DNA of 64,000 bases from assembly GCA_002794775.1 (NCBI GenBank), contig NBAY01000092.1, forward strand, positions 1-64,000. The letters are read 5' to 3'. Source of the DNA: Porodaedalea pini. Lineage: Eukaryota; Basidiomycota; Agaricomycetes; Hymenochaetales; Hymenochaetaceae. The notes below the pieces were generated by a model, which saw nothing but the letters and a program-made list of their open reading frames with translations, searched no databases and had not been told where the DNA came from. How positions within the stretch are numbered: position 1 is the first letter of the stretch; each line of letters starts with the position of its first letter. This document shows, one piece after another, positions 1 to 9,414 of this stretch. A program made the position numbers and the translations under genes.

Positions 1-662
1 CTGCCCAGTCCAAGTCATCTCCTGGACTCCCACCTAACACAGGAGAAGGTACATCGTGCCACAGAATAATACTGTAAACACTCCTAGAGCAGCTGTCAGA
101 TCCATCTGTGCTTCTAAATTCTGTGTGCCATACACAGACCATGCAAAATAGCCTCACAGAAGAGGGCTAGGAAGTATGCTTCAGGGAGAGAGATGGTTGT
201 GATTGCCATTGTCAATAGTATGGCAGGTTTCTGATTACTTTTAAGAGTCTACAACAAGAAGTGCAGACCGGCTAAACTCAAGCTCCAGAGGCTTGAAAAG
301 GGCATCAGAATCTGATAGGTTGATTAGAAGAATGCCGATGAGTGTCCATCCATTTAGTTGAAATGTGTTCATCTGCTAATTATAAGGATTGTATGTGATG
401 ATCTTTTTCAATCGGATAAGTCTAAGTAATCGTCAATCCAAAAGTCTTGTGCTCACACTGAGGCGCTCTTGCATCATATCGACTAGATCATACGAAGATA
501 ACTCAATTCTTCTGATTGATGAAATGCCCCTATGATCTGACTAACAAGTCACTGCAGTGAGCTATATCACCTTCCAGAACCAGGATCAGGTAATTTGAGT
601 CAAGCTTGCTTGCCCTGTTCGCATCTCATTAGACCGAAATGTTGTCTGAATGACCTACTGGC
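1..662. other. Unassigned sequence upstream of the GNAT pseudogene
   Basis: No coding exon, repeat or RNA gene could be supported here. The stretch is AT-rich, and no long frame on either strand resembles a known family. The 5' end of the neighbouring acetyltransferase pseudogene should lie near the right edge, but a TGA at 651-653 closes its reading frame before any in-frame ATG. Confidence 0.4.
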
Positions 663-1618
663 TCTTACATTCATCTTGCGCATCTGTTGGAGTACCAAGA
701 GGCTGCACACGTCATGACTCACGCCTTTGCTTGCAACCCTGTGATGAACTGGTATGGCTGCGTCAAAGAGATGGTTCCAGACTGTAACTCGCAGATACCA
801 CATGCCCTGAGCATGATGAAGCATCTTCATTATTTCCAAAGTGCAATCCTCAAAGTGATGATTCTTGTTGGAGGGTTAGTAGCTGTTGCAGTTATCCTGT
901 TGGCTGACAGCCTGAAAAGCGAAGACCATAAAGATCAACTATGCACTAGAGAAAAAGTAGTTGGTGTTACTCTCTGGCTAAAGCCAGGTCAAACACTAGA
1001 TTTCAACCTGTGCACTCTCATATGATCTGGAATCTACAAAGTGCTTTATGGTTGGGGTGTCAAGGGTGTAAAGGTATGATGCAGAAAGTCTTTTTGGCTA
1101 CTTACTAAGACTCCTCAGAGAGTACTGGTGGAATTTTCACCTGCCATTGAGCATACACTTGAGAATGCATTCAAGGCCCGAAATTTAGACAGACTGGGCT
1201 CATGGCACCTCCTTGAGATGGTTGTTGATCCTGATTATGAAGGAAAAGGTACAGCAGGTCTAGCATCCACTCCACCAGAGAAGAATGACTCAAATAGACA
1301 CTGATGAAAGGATTTTGCTCCATCATGATGGAGGATGGGTTCAGTCGAACTGCACCAAAGCCCATGCATCTCGAGGCTACGAAAACTAGGACACGAGATA
1401 TTTATGCCAGATTTGGCTTTGAGGTGAGTGCGCCTCACCTTCTTTCACTCTCTATTTTCTGAAGAGAAGGCATCTTCAATTATAAGATTGACAAGGAGCA
1501 CCAGTTCAGGAGAGGTAAAGTGGATTCTAATGGGCTGAAAGCTAGCAGTGAGGCTGCAACTGGATATCCAGAATGGATAATGATGAAAGTGTGTCATAAC
1601 TTCTGTCTCAAAACCTAA
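663..1618 (+). pseudogene. GNAT-family N-acetyltransferase, broken by one nonsense codon
   Basis: This is a fungal GNAT-type (acetyl-CoA dependent) N-acetyltransferase with an unknown acceptor substrate. Exons read cleanly at 663-1073, 1119-1248, 1311-1423 and 1487-1618, and every intron keeps phase. Visible blocks are EAAHVMTHAF, VVGVTLWLKPGQ, SWHLLEMVVDPDYEGKG (the acetyl-CoA binding strand and loop), PKPMHLEAT and RDIYARFGFE. Reading from GNAT families, these follow the usual order for the fold. Two defects make it a pseudogene. An in-frame TGA at 1023-1025 is followed by 16 further family-like codons running exactly to the next donor. There is also no in-frame ATG after the TGA at 651-653, so the N-terminus is lost or sits in an unseen exon. 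The TGA probably replaced an Arg codon by a C-to-T change. The TAA at 1616-1618 may be earlier than in intact relatives. Confidence 0.8.
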
Positions 1619-1928
1619 ATTAGCTCTCATAGAAGTTTTTTTGATTATAGTGGACGTACTGAGATACCTTTGACAACCTATGCTCATAGTATCCTGAAGG
1701 AAGTGCTACCATGATGTCGAACCAGTGGGTCATACTCGTCATAATTCATTCTGAAAGAAATTGGGAGTGAACGTTGGCTCTGTTAGTCTGATACTTCACT
1801 CATGGTAAGGTCTGGACTTGTCTGAGGTGATGCCAGTGCATCAGATTGAAGGTAGGCCGTGCAGGCTCAAGTATAAGAAATATTAATATTGGTGCTCATT
1901 TGCCTAAAAAAAGAGTTGATACTAGTGT
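1619..1928. other. Unassigned spacer
   Basis: Nothing recognisable was seen between the acetyltransferase pseudogene and the left arm of the inverted repeat. Short frames on both strands show no family resemblance. Confidence 0.4.
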
Positions 1929-2369
1929 ACAGGCAGATGTAAAAAATCACAGCACACCCATATATAGAAACTTGTTCACATCTCACTTGAAATCTGTCAA
2001 CATCATGCTGCCGACACAAATTTCAGCTCAATAACAGTCCTTTATACACAAAATAATTTACATATAAACAATACAAGCCAGTGGGTATGTCTAGTAGTGG
2101 GTCATGGCACCATCCCTGTCAATAGCCTCCTCTGCAGTCTTCGGCAATCTGAGAATGTGCATGTTGAGTCAAAGAGCTTGGCAGCCTTTAGAAATGATAG
2201 CCCAGCCTTCAGGCCACCAACTATTCAGTTTTTTTTGGGTGTGTCAAGCTGAGTATGGCCCATGAGAGAGGTGATGAACAACAATGATGACATTCTGGGA
2301 AGAATCTACATGGTGATGTGAACAAGTTTCTATATATGGGTGTGCCATGATTTTTTACACCCGCCTGTA
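1929..2369. mobile_element. Small element bounded by ~55-bp inverted repeats
   Basis: The sequence at 1929-1983 returns as its reverse complement at 2315-2369 with only a few mismatches. Both arms contain the core CCCATATATAGAAACTTGTT. The interior is about 330 bp and has no complete gene. The layout is that of a MITE or other non-autonomous element, but no target-site duplication was identified, so the element class is open. A second short inverted repeat, of the sequence TTAGCTCCATGAAT, lies just outside at about 2377-2391 and 2447-2463. Confidence 0.6.
2095..2230 (-). pseudogene. Short coding relic inside the inverted-repeat element
   Basis: On the minus strand, codons in this stretch spell a protein-like segment that includes WWPEGWAIISKG and RLPKTAEEAIDRDGAM, interrupted by one stop. 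The composition looks like real former coding sequence, but I cannot place the family. It lies between the two inverted-repeat arms, so it may be captured gene sequence. Confidence 0.3.
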
Positions 2370-2376
2370 GCCATGA

Positions 2377-2463
2377 ATTAGCTCCATGAATAGCCTTTTC
2401 TGGAAGTTTTACATAAACTTTATGACATAAAATAGCCTTTATAGGTTAATTCATGGAGCTAAC
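2377..2463. repeat. Short inverted repeat (hairpin) beside the element
   Basis: The 14-base sequence TTAGCTCCATGAAT at about 2377-2391 is repeated in reverse complement at about 2447-2463, around a loop of roughly 55 bp. It directly abuts the right arm of the larger inverted repeat. It may be a nested element end or an accidental hairpin. Confidence 0.45.
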
Positions 2464-2888
2464 TCAGGCCTTATTTTCTGTACCGAACAACGTTGGCACG
2501 TGGCGCGTGGCGCGTGCCGCTCTTCGTTTCACTGCCTTTTTGGTGTTTCGCAGCTTTCATCTACTCTGTCTAATCTCCTCTTGTACAACAATGGTCTCAT
2601 TTGCCAGTCATACCATTTTTCATGATCCAACTACCAGAAATGCTACCTGTGACTTCTAGTCGATCACATGGGCTCCGAAGAGTTTTAACCCGTGAAGACG
2701 ATCTCAATTCTTTCCGAATCAGGTCGGCTGTGAAGTACTGCACCCTCGCATCCTTTTGGAAGCCTAAGCAGTAAACAGTGACGCAAGTTGGCTGTATCTC
2801 TCACATTTATGAGATTTATGACAGTCTACGACATACGTTTGACTTTCTATTAGAGACCGAGACAGTACTAGTAGTACTCTAGATCCTG
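2464..2888. other. Unassigned spacer
   Basis: There is a 68-residue frame at 2453-2659, but it resembles no family and has no supporting exon structure. Nothing else was seen. Confidence 0.35.
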
Positions 2889-3880
2889 GTGGGGGTGCAA
2901 ACCTCCCAAAAGAATCGTTGGGTTTACATCCTTACTGAGAGCGTGATTATCGTCAGTGAGCAGTCTGATTTCGCGACAGAAGGTGCATTTGCTCATACGA
3001 CTTCTTCAAATCAATGTTCACTAACCCGAGATGGATCTCAGAGGCTTAGATTTAACCATTCGAAGATACCGTGGCTGGTATTCCGCGTTCGGTATCATCA
3101 GATGGAAGCATCAAGTACTGCAACAGAAAACATGCTAAAAAGAATGACCCTCCAGCTGCAGGAAGTCATATCTTCACCTTGGGATCCTGCAGGCGACCCA
3201 GCATCTCGTCACCGAGGGTTCGTCATTATCGTTGAGATATCGTTTTGCATCTCTGCTAACGTTCTGAAAACGGTCATTTTTTCGATCCAAACATATGGCA
3301 TCTACAACCGAAACGTCCAAGTTATGTTCAGCACCCTCGTAGATTATGCTGACAAGATGGTAAGCCCAATTCAGACGTCAGGGATGATCCTCAGGAATAT
3401 GAGAATTGACCTCTATTGCTAGTGTACTATTCTGACACTCTCCAATCCCATAACGAGCAGGGAATCCTCTGACATAAACCTGTTCTTGATTGCTCATAGT
3501 TTTTAATGAAGTACGCAGAGTTTGCCTTATCTGACTGATGGAAAACAGAAACGCCTGATCCAATTGTACTCGCTCTCACCGTCATATACGGAATATCGGA
3601 AAACCCCCGTAGTATTCCCTCTTGTATAAAACCAGGCTTTAGAATTATTACCCTACTCGCAAACACTGCAGCGGCGAAGCTGACTGCTCACGGAAGAGCA
3701 CCTGAAGCCCATCACGGCGACATTCATCTCTCAGTAAGCATCATATCTTATTTGTGGAATTTGAGCTGATAATAATGCCAGTGTGTGAAGTGCGTGCTTA
3801 TTGGACGTATCGTTCCCAATCTCAAAGTCTCGGGGGCGTCTGACCGATCTATCAAGTCGCAACAAGCGCGTACCTTAGTG
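2889..3880 (+). CDS. Possible unrecognised multi-exon gene
   Basis: An open frame of 177 codons runs from 2889 to 3422 on the plus strand but begins with GTG. The first internal ATG is near 3101. A splice donor-like GTAAGC follows ...ADKM near 3360. A further protein-like exon ends in HHGDIHLS near 3735, and its spliced continuation would be KCVLIGRIVPN near 3790. The piece lies upstream of, and converges on, the FAD monooxygenase. I do not recognise the family, cannot set the start or stop, and cannot exclude that it is a relic. Confidence 0.25.
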
Positions 3881-4048
3881 AGCTGAGTCATGGGGAGGTC
3901 TTGTTTGTAGGGAACGTCGGAAATATGATGGAGGAATCATGAAGGGTTATGTTGCTATATTGCTGCCTAATAAACTCTCGACGACAAAGGGACAAGAAAA
4001 TGTCCTGTTTACAATGTTCTCTCAGATGCTTGACTCCAATACGCAATC

Positions 4049-5879
4049 CTACAGCCTAGATTTATTTGAACCAGGCGCATCGACCAATTCCTTCAGATTC
4101 TGCTCAGCTTTTTTCCACGCTACATCCGGCAACGAACTCCACTGCACCTCCCACTTCTTGTATATAGCCTGTGTCAGCTTGCCAAGATCTATATCCGATC
4201 CAGCGCAGACGCGTGCCTCGTCGATGTCCACAGGCAGCTCATTGAACTCGTACAGGAATCCCGACGCGCGTGAGCGCTCGACGATGTGGTTCCCAAAAGG
4301 CCGGCGGATGGCATCGTAGATTCTTAAAACGGAAGAGAGGTTTGAACTAGTGACACTTGCGGAGGCGAGAAGTTTCCCGAGGATGCAGGCGTCCTTGAGA
4401 AAGACAATAATCAGTTTCTGGACAGTGAAGCTATTGAATGGATTATTTTACCTCGATTGCCTGACCAGCTCCTGCGCCGAGATGAGTCGTCATCGCGTGT
4501 GCCTGCATAATATTCATTCGGTATGAGAGACGGAATTATCGCAATTGGAACAACTTCACCGAGTCTCCTAAGAGTGCAACCAAGCCGTCCACGTATGTGG
4601 GTAGACCGCGGACATGGCTAATTGCCCACCTTGAAGGTCTGTCGACGCACTTGATATACGCCGGGAAACTTTGAGTGTGTGGACTAGAATCGAGACTCAT
4701 AAGAAGATAAGACATACATCGAGAAGTTTTTGAACTTCCGGCTCCCAGCCTTTGTACTGTTCCAGCATCTCCCGCCTAGACACGTCGACGACAGCAGGTC
4801 CATCGAGCTGCTTCCCGTCGCCTCCTGGGATTGTCACGAAAGCGACGATATTCACAAGCCGCCCTTGAGAAATTGGATATGAGACGACGTGCTACTCCGA
4901 TCTCATGAGATCTCTGACACATTCTGAACTCGAGAGAAGTTGGCGTACTTTGTTCTTTCCACAATACTAGACATGCCATTTAGCGATAGCGGGGACTGAT
5001 ATATGCAACAAACGTACCATCATTGGCGTCGATGCAGCTTGGTGGTCTGGGGATGCTTTCAGCAAATTCTCCGTCTCCACGAGCGCGCGATATCCATATG
5101 TTCCTGACCAACTTGCTTGTACGAAATTCTGCAGCTGATTTTTCCGTTCCTTTCCTTCTTCCATCTGACCAGCAAGTGTCGTATACATTGTCGTACGCGT
5201 TGCTGACTTGATGCCATCCGCGCCGACCAGCATGTCTGCCTCGGCGGAAGTGCCATCCGCAAAGTGAAGGGTCACAGAGTTACTTTTAGGTGTATACGTA
5301 ACGAGCCGTTTATTGAAATGCGCATGGAAGATCGAAGGTGGAGGTAAATTGTCTGTGAGTACCTTCAGCATGTCCGCGCGATGAAGGGTAATTGAGCCGT
5401 CTGTATCATTCACGATGAGATGATTACTTGTCGTAAATCTACCACTTCGACACTTACAAGGAACAATCATCCTATTAAAGTTAAATCCTTCATTGTCTTG
5501 ATCACTTTTCCTAAAACAAAATCCCGGTTCTTTCAAGCGATCAGTACACACTGAAGCACGCGGGTCGAAATGACTCACTCAGCTCATCCACGGGCGGCTT
5601 TACTGCCATCTTTCCGAGCGTCGCATCGAGGCCGAGCGCCTGCATGATGAACCATGTTCGCTTCCACACTGAAATGCCTGCGCCGATCTCTGTGAACTGA
5701 GGCAGCGCTTCAAACAGGTTGATATCAATGTCGTTGCAGTGCTTGGCCAGGACTACGGCGAGGGAAAGCCCGCCAATGCCGCCACCGCTGGACAAGCGAA
5801 GATAAGCATATAGTGCCGAAGATGCGAGAAATTGTTACGCGTACCAGATGGCCAGACGGACTCGCGGCTGCGACTGCAT
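4049..5879 (-). CDS. FAD-dependent monooxygenase (salicylate-hydroxylase-like)
   Basis: This is a class A flavoprotein monooxygenase that would hydroxylate an aromatic or related substrate using NAD(P)H and O2. Nine exons splice without a frame break: 5845-5879, 5579-5787, 5458-5550, 5018-5400, 4949-4966, 4718-4891, 4560-4649, 4452-4502 and 4049-4393. The product is 465 residues, which is normal for the family. The dinucleotide-binding GxGxxG is CGGGIGGL at residues 12-19. The DG motif is VGADGIKSATR. The second FAD contact is LLGDSAHAMTTHLGAGAGQAIEDA, split by an intron after GDS. The start is the ATG of MQSQPRV, 11 codons before the GxGxxG. Exon 5 is only 18 nt long and encodes YCGKNK. The true substrate cannot be told. 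The two P450s downstream could be pathway partners, but that is only a guess from proximity. Confidence 0.9.
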
Positions 5880-6440
5880 CTGGGAACCCGAGTTGAGAGA
5901 TGTGGTTGGCAGACAGGCTGATGGGCAGGTACGAGTTCAGGAGAACGTAAACAGTCTTCTGTATTGCTAACGAGTCTGGGAAAGCCATAGAAGACATCGA
6001 TGACGAAGGGATGGCTCTACAGATAGTTCGTTCACATCGTCTCCAAACATAAACCCCCGGCTATTTCAGAGAGGAGATTTTAGACCACTGCAAGCTTACG
6101 GCGAAACTTTCCAATACAAAAATGCATGACCGCCGGGAAAAAGGGCAAGGCATGCGAGGTCAAGGACGTCAGACGTTGGACAACGTAGTGCAGTGAGTGA
6201 CACTGACAAGAACCAGGCTCTGCTTACATCATAAATGTATTACCACGTGGCATTTTACGACCGGCTCGAAAAGTTCACCGGCCGGCATCTCTAGGCGCAA
6301 ACTTTACCTGAATAATGTCTGCATTTTTAATTAACATCAAACAAAATAGTACTAGTACTGCCTACCTCTATGTACAAAGTTAATCGACTGATACATTAGT
6401 ATTTAAGTCGAAGGTTCACTCTAAAATTAATGTATCTGTA
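5880..6440. other. Upstream region of the monooxygenase, AT-rich
   Basis: No coding exon is supported. The monooxygenase promoter should lie at the left edge of this stretch. The long minus-strand frame at 5725-5997 is out of phase with the real monooxygenase exon and is a shadow. Confidence 0.4.
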
Positions 6441-6920
6441 GTTGTGGGTCGACCATCAAACCGAACACGGGTCGGGTCAGAGGTTTGGGTTGAGCTGAAC
6501 CGGGTCGACCCCAGACCCAAACTGCTGACCCAAATTGCTTGATGTAGCCATAATTTTGGGCTTCAGAATTGAGAATTATTGGACTCTGGTTCCTCAAAGT
6601 ATTAGTAGAATTCGACTGGAATATGTGGGTATGAGCCTCACTTTGGTCACTTTCTAGTGGCTGCCGGCTTCAATGCAGCATAAATGGTCCTGTTACAAGC
6701 TCATGAAAAGTTCGTTTGCCTTCTTGCGTGTGAGCCAAATGACTCACATATATCCTTTTGGACACCTTGACTCTTCTTTAGAAGGGCCTAAAGATTTTTG
6801 TAATTTATTTATTGTTTTGTTCTATTTCAGTGAGGTTCAAGGTTCCGCAAACTGAACCGCTGTTCAGGGTCAGCAAAAAGCGGGTCTGACCCGAACCGGC
6901 GTGAACAACCCTCAGTATAC
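6441..6920. mobile_element. Possible hAT-like non-autonomous element
   Basis: Both ends carry clustered variants of GGGTCGGGTC and its complement: about 6445-6530 on the left and 6850-6915 on the right, where the sequence ends in CGTGAACAACCCTC. Fungal and plant hAT elements often have sub-terminal repeats of this kind and a GTTGTTCA-type terminus. The 480-bp interior has no transposase. The two ends match only in parts (for example GGGTCAGA and TGCTGACCC), and no 8-bp target duplication was found, so this is tentative. Confidence 0.4.
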
Positions 6921-9178
6921 CTTTGTCGAGAATAGTGTAAGTAAGTAGATGCTTGCAGAACAAAAAATGCTATAAAGCTAAAGTCCCAATATAATAATTC
7001 TGACATTGTATGCAGTTGTTAGTTGCTCTGCCCCAAGCTTCGGTGGTACGAGCCAGGAAACAGATAATAGTGACAGCCTTTTGAGAGCCTTCATACTGCA
7101 CGTAAACGGAATAATGAAATTGCCTCAGATGCGAATCTACTTACCCAGAATTGTTTGACCTGGCGGAGGCCAGCTTGGTTACATCTGAATCAGGAGGAGC
7201 AGAATGGTATTTACCTCCTTAGCTATCGTAGTCACTTTGAAACTCCTGAGTTCTTCTTTTATTCTCTTGAGCATGCATTATCCATACTTACTGCGTCATA
7301 GACCCAAAAAATGACTGGTGCTTAAAAAATAATACTGGAAGGTAATCATCTCTGAGACCCAAGGAGTCACCTCGCTAAGGACAATAATCATGATGTCGGA
7401 TCAGATGCAGAGCGCCATGGGCAACTTTTTTGGTTATGCGTGAGTCTACTGACGACAAAGAAAACGGTGGCTACGGCTTTGAAATGGCCTGCGCATGGCG
7501 AGAGACACTTGCCACGACCACGACTCAGACTTGACTGATAAAACTCGATCAAATAAGTACGCAATAGATTCAGGAATGGAGGTCCTACCAACGTCCATGA
7601 CGCTGTAACATCGTATGGGGATAGAATCTGTGGTAACATTCGGCTGTGTTTGGTGACCAACAGTTCTGGAGCGTCAATACCTTGCGTTGCTTGAGGACAG
7701 AACACATGATCTAATTAGCACTTTGACAACGATAGACTCAGCGATTGAAGAGCAGAAATATAAGGAGTATAGACTGACTGTCATTTTCTAACCCTTCCGC
7801 GAATTCCGAAGGACTCAAACTAGCGCCTTGGTACACTGGCATGCATGATAGATGATGAAACAGTGTATGTAGTGATCTGGTAAGACAGGAAAGACGGCGA
7901 GATGGGAGAGACAATGAATGTGTCATCCGATCACACAGGTGCCATGCAGTATCTGCAGCAGTGTCAGCAATCCTCAAATATCCAGATCCGTTGGCACAGT
8001 TCGTGATCAAGCTTGCGACCTGCAGGCAGGCAGACAGGTAGTGATCTGGAAGATGTGTGTAGAGGGAAGTGAAACTTGTCTATCGGTAGCGACCCCTAAA
8101 AACGTTGCATGAGAACCAAGGTCAGTGCCCGAGAAGCTGCTCCCAGTCCAGTCCTTTTACCATAAAGGCATAAGACCTCTGATAGATAAATGCATGGAAG
8201 ACTACTTTCTGGCATGGCGAAAACAACGTACGATGGAGTCATCTGTTCTCTAGTACGTATCTCCGTTTTACAAAGCGGGTACTGTGATTCATATCTGCGG
8301 TAAGCGCTGAAGGGCAGATAGATAAATTTAGTATCGCCGTACATACATTGCATGTCGTTCCCTTTGCGGTGTCTACATTTGTCCTCCTCCCTGATAGCCC
8401 GCCACCCCGGCACGGTGGCACGGTGTGCTACTTCGAGAAAAAAACACTGTACGCTTGAGAAACTTACAAATACACAAATTCGGTATAGCTGAGAAGCTGA
8501 AGAAGGTTCCAATGTTGTGGAAATTGGACAGATGATGTTAAGAGGCGATCAATGAACAAAGCTTTCTTGGACTGAGTCACGGAGCCGTGTACAACCGCAT
8601 GTATCAGAAACTTGTCGCATTCAGCATTGAACATGTTCAGATTTAAGCCTCAGGAAAGTAAGAAAAGCCGAGCAAGTGCTGTGCGATAGGTGAGAGCAAT
8701 CGAGACAAGCCAGAGACTCGTTCATAGTTTTCTCACTTACTTTTTATGAGTGGCATTCCCTTTTTGCTGCGACAGATCCTCTTCCCTTCGTTCTCCCATG
8801 CTACTTGGTGCGTCCAATAGTGAAGCAATTCGATTGTTCTAGTAGGAAGCTTTCTATCAATCAACATGTATGTGCTGTAACGATCGAATGTCAAGTGAGT
8901 AACGCTTCTTCGCAATACATATTGCGCACCCTCATATCATTCCCAGCTTCGAAGATCGACCATAACGGACTGCCTCACTATGGTACGGCCCGACTCGTGT
9001 GACTGTGGTCTTCTCGGTCGCATTAATGTATATCCATTTGGGCTTCATTTAAATCTGGAGAAGGTTCTTCTCCGCCGGTTAAGTGCAGCGAATCGTTTGC
9101 TCCTTCTGCCGTTGCGACTGTACATGTATGCGCTGGAAAGTGCCATAAGGCAAGACTTCTTTTTCATCTCGTGAGACC
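6921..9178. other. Long stretch without a recognised gene
   Basis: Minus-strand frames of 105, 90 and 138 codons lie at 7388-7705, 7738-8010 and 8096-8512, but none resembles a known family. A minus-strand segment near 7030-7130 reads QKAVTIICFLARTTEAWGRA, which looks like a membrane segment, so a decayed membrane protein is possible. From about 8930 on, the sequence is part of the unit shared with the second P450 gene; a match to 13858-13884 is visible at 8930-8955. Confidence 0.35.
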
Positions 9179-9200
9179 TTTACATCAGAAATGCTGATGC
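9179..9200. promoter_or_regulatory. Palindromic promoter motif, distal copy, P450-1
   Basis: TTTACATCAG-AAATG-CTGATG forms an inverted repeat of CATCAG around a 5-bp centre. It sits 236 bp before the ATG of P450-1. The same motif sits at almost the same distance before P450-2. A dimeric transcription factor site is the simplest reading, but it is an inference. Confidence 0.5.
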
Positions 9201-9270
9201 AAGGACGATTCTTAGACACTTCTACCATGGCCGTTTTGCCGTTCAACTCTGATCGCACCGTACCTGAGGC

Positions 9271-9292
9271 TTTACATCAGACATGCTGACGG
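9271..9292. promoter_or_regulatory. Palindromic promoter motif, proximal copy, P450-1
   Basis: TTTACATCAGACATGCTGACGG is the second copy of the motif, with one arm imperfect. It lies 144 bp before the ATG. The matching copy before P450-2 lies 145 bp before its ATG. Confidence 0.5.
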
Positions 9293-9367
9293 ATTGACTG
9301 TTTGGGTGAGGTCTTTATTGCTGTTATTCTATATTTTTGTGCTGCTGGGAACAGATCCTTACTCGGC

Positions 9368-9374
9368 TATAAAA
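9368..9374 (+). promoter_or_regulatory. TATA box of P450-1
   Basis: TATAAAA lies 47 bp before the ATG at 9415, so the 5' untranslated leader must be very short. The second gene has a weaker counterpart, TTATTTAAA, near 14296-14304. Confidence 0.5.
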
Positions 9375-9414
9375 GGACTAAGACAGGTCGTCCCTCATCT
9401 CTCAAGGGATCACA

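Noticed and set aside
5725..5997. 90-codon minus-strand frame taken as the monooxygenase N-terminus
   Set aside because: It is out of phase with the GxGxxG exon. The frame starting at 5879 joins in phase across a good intron and gives the expected family N-terminus.
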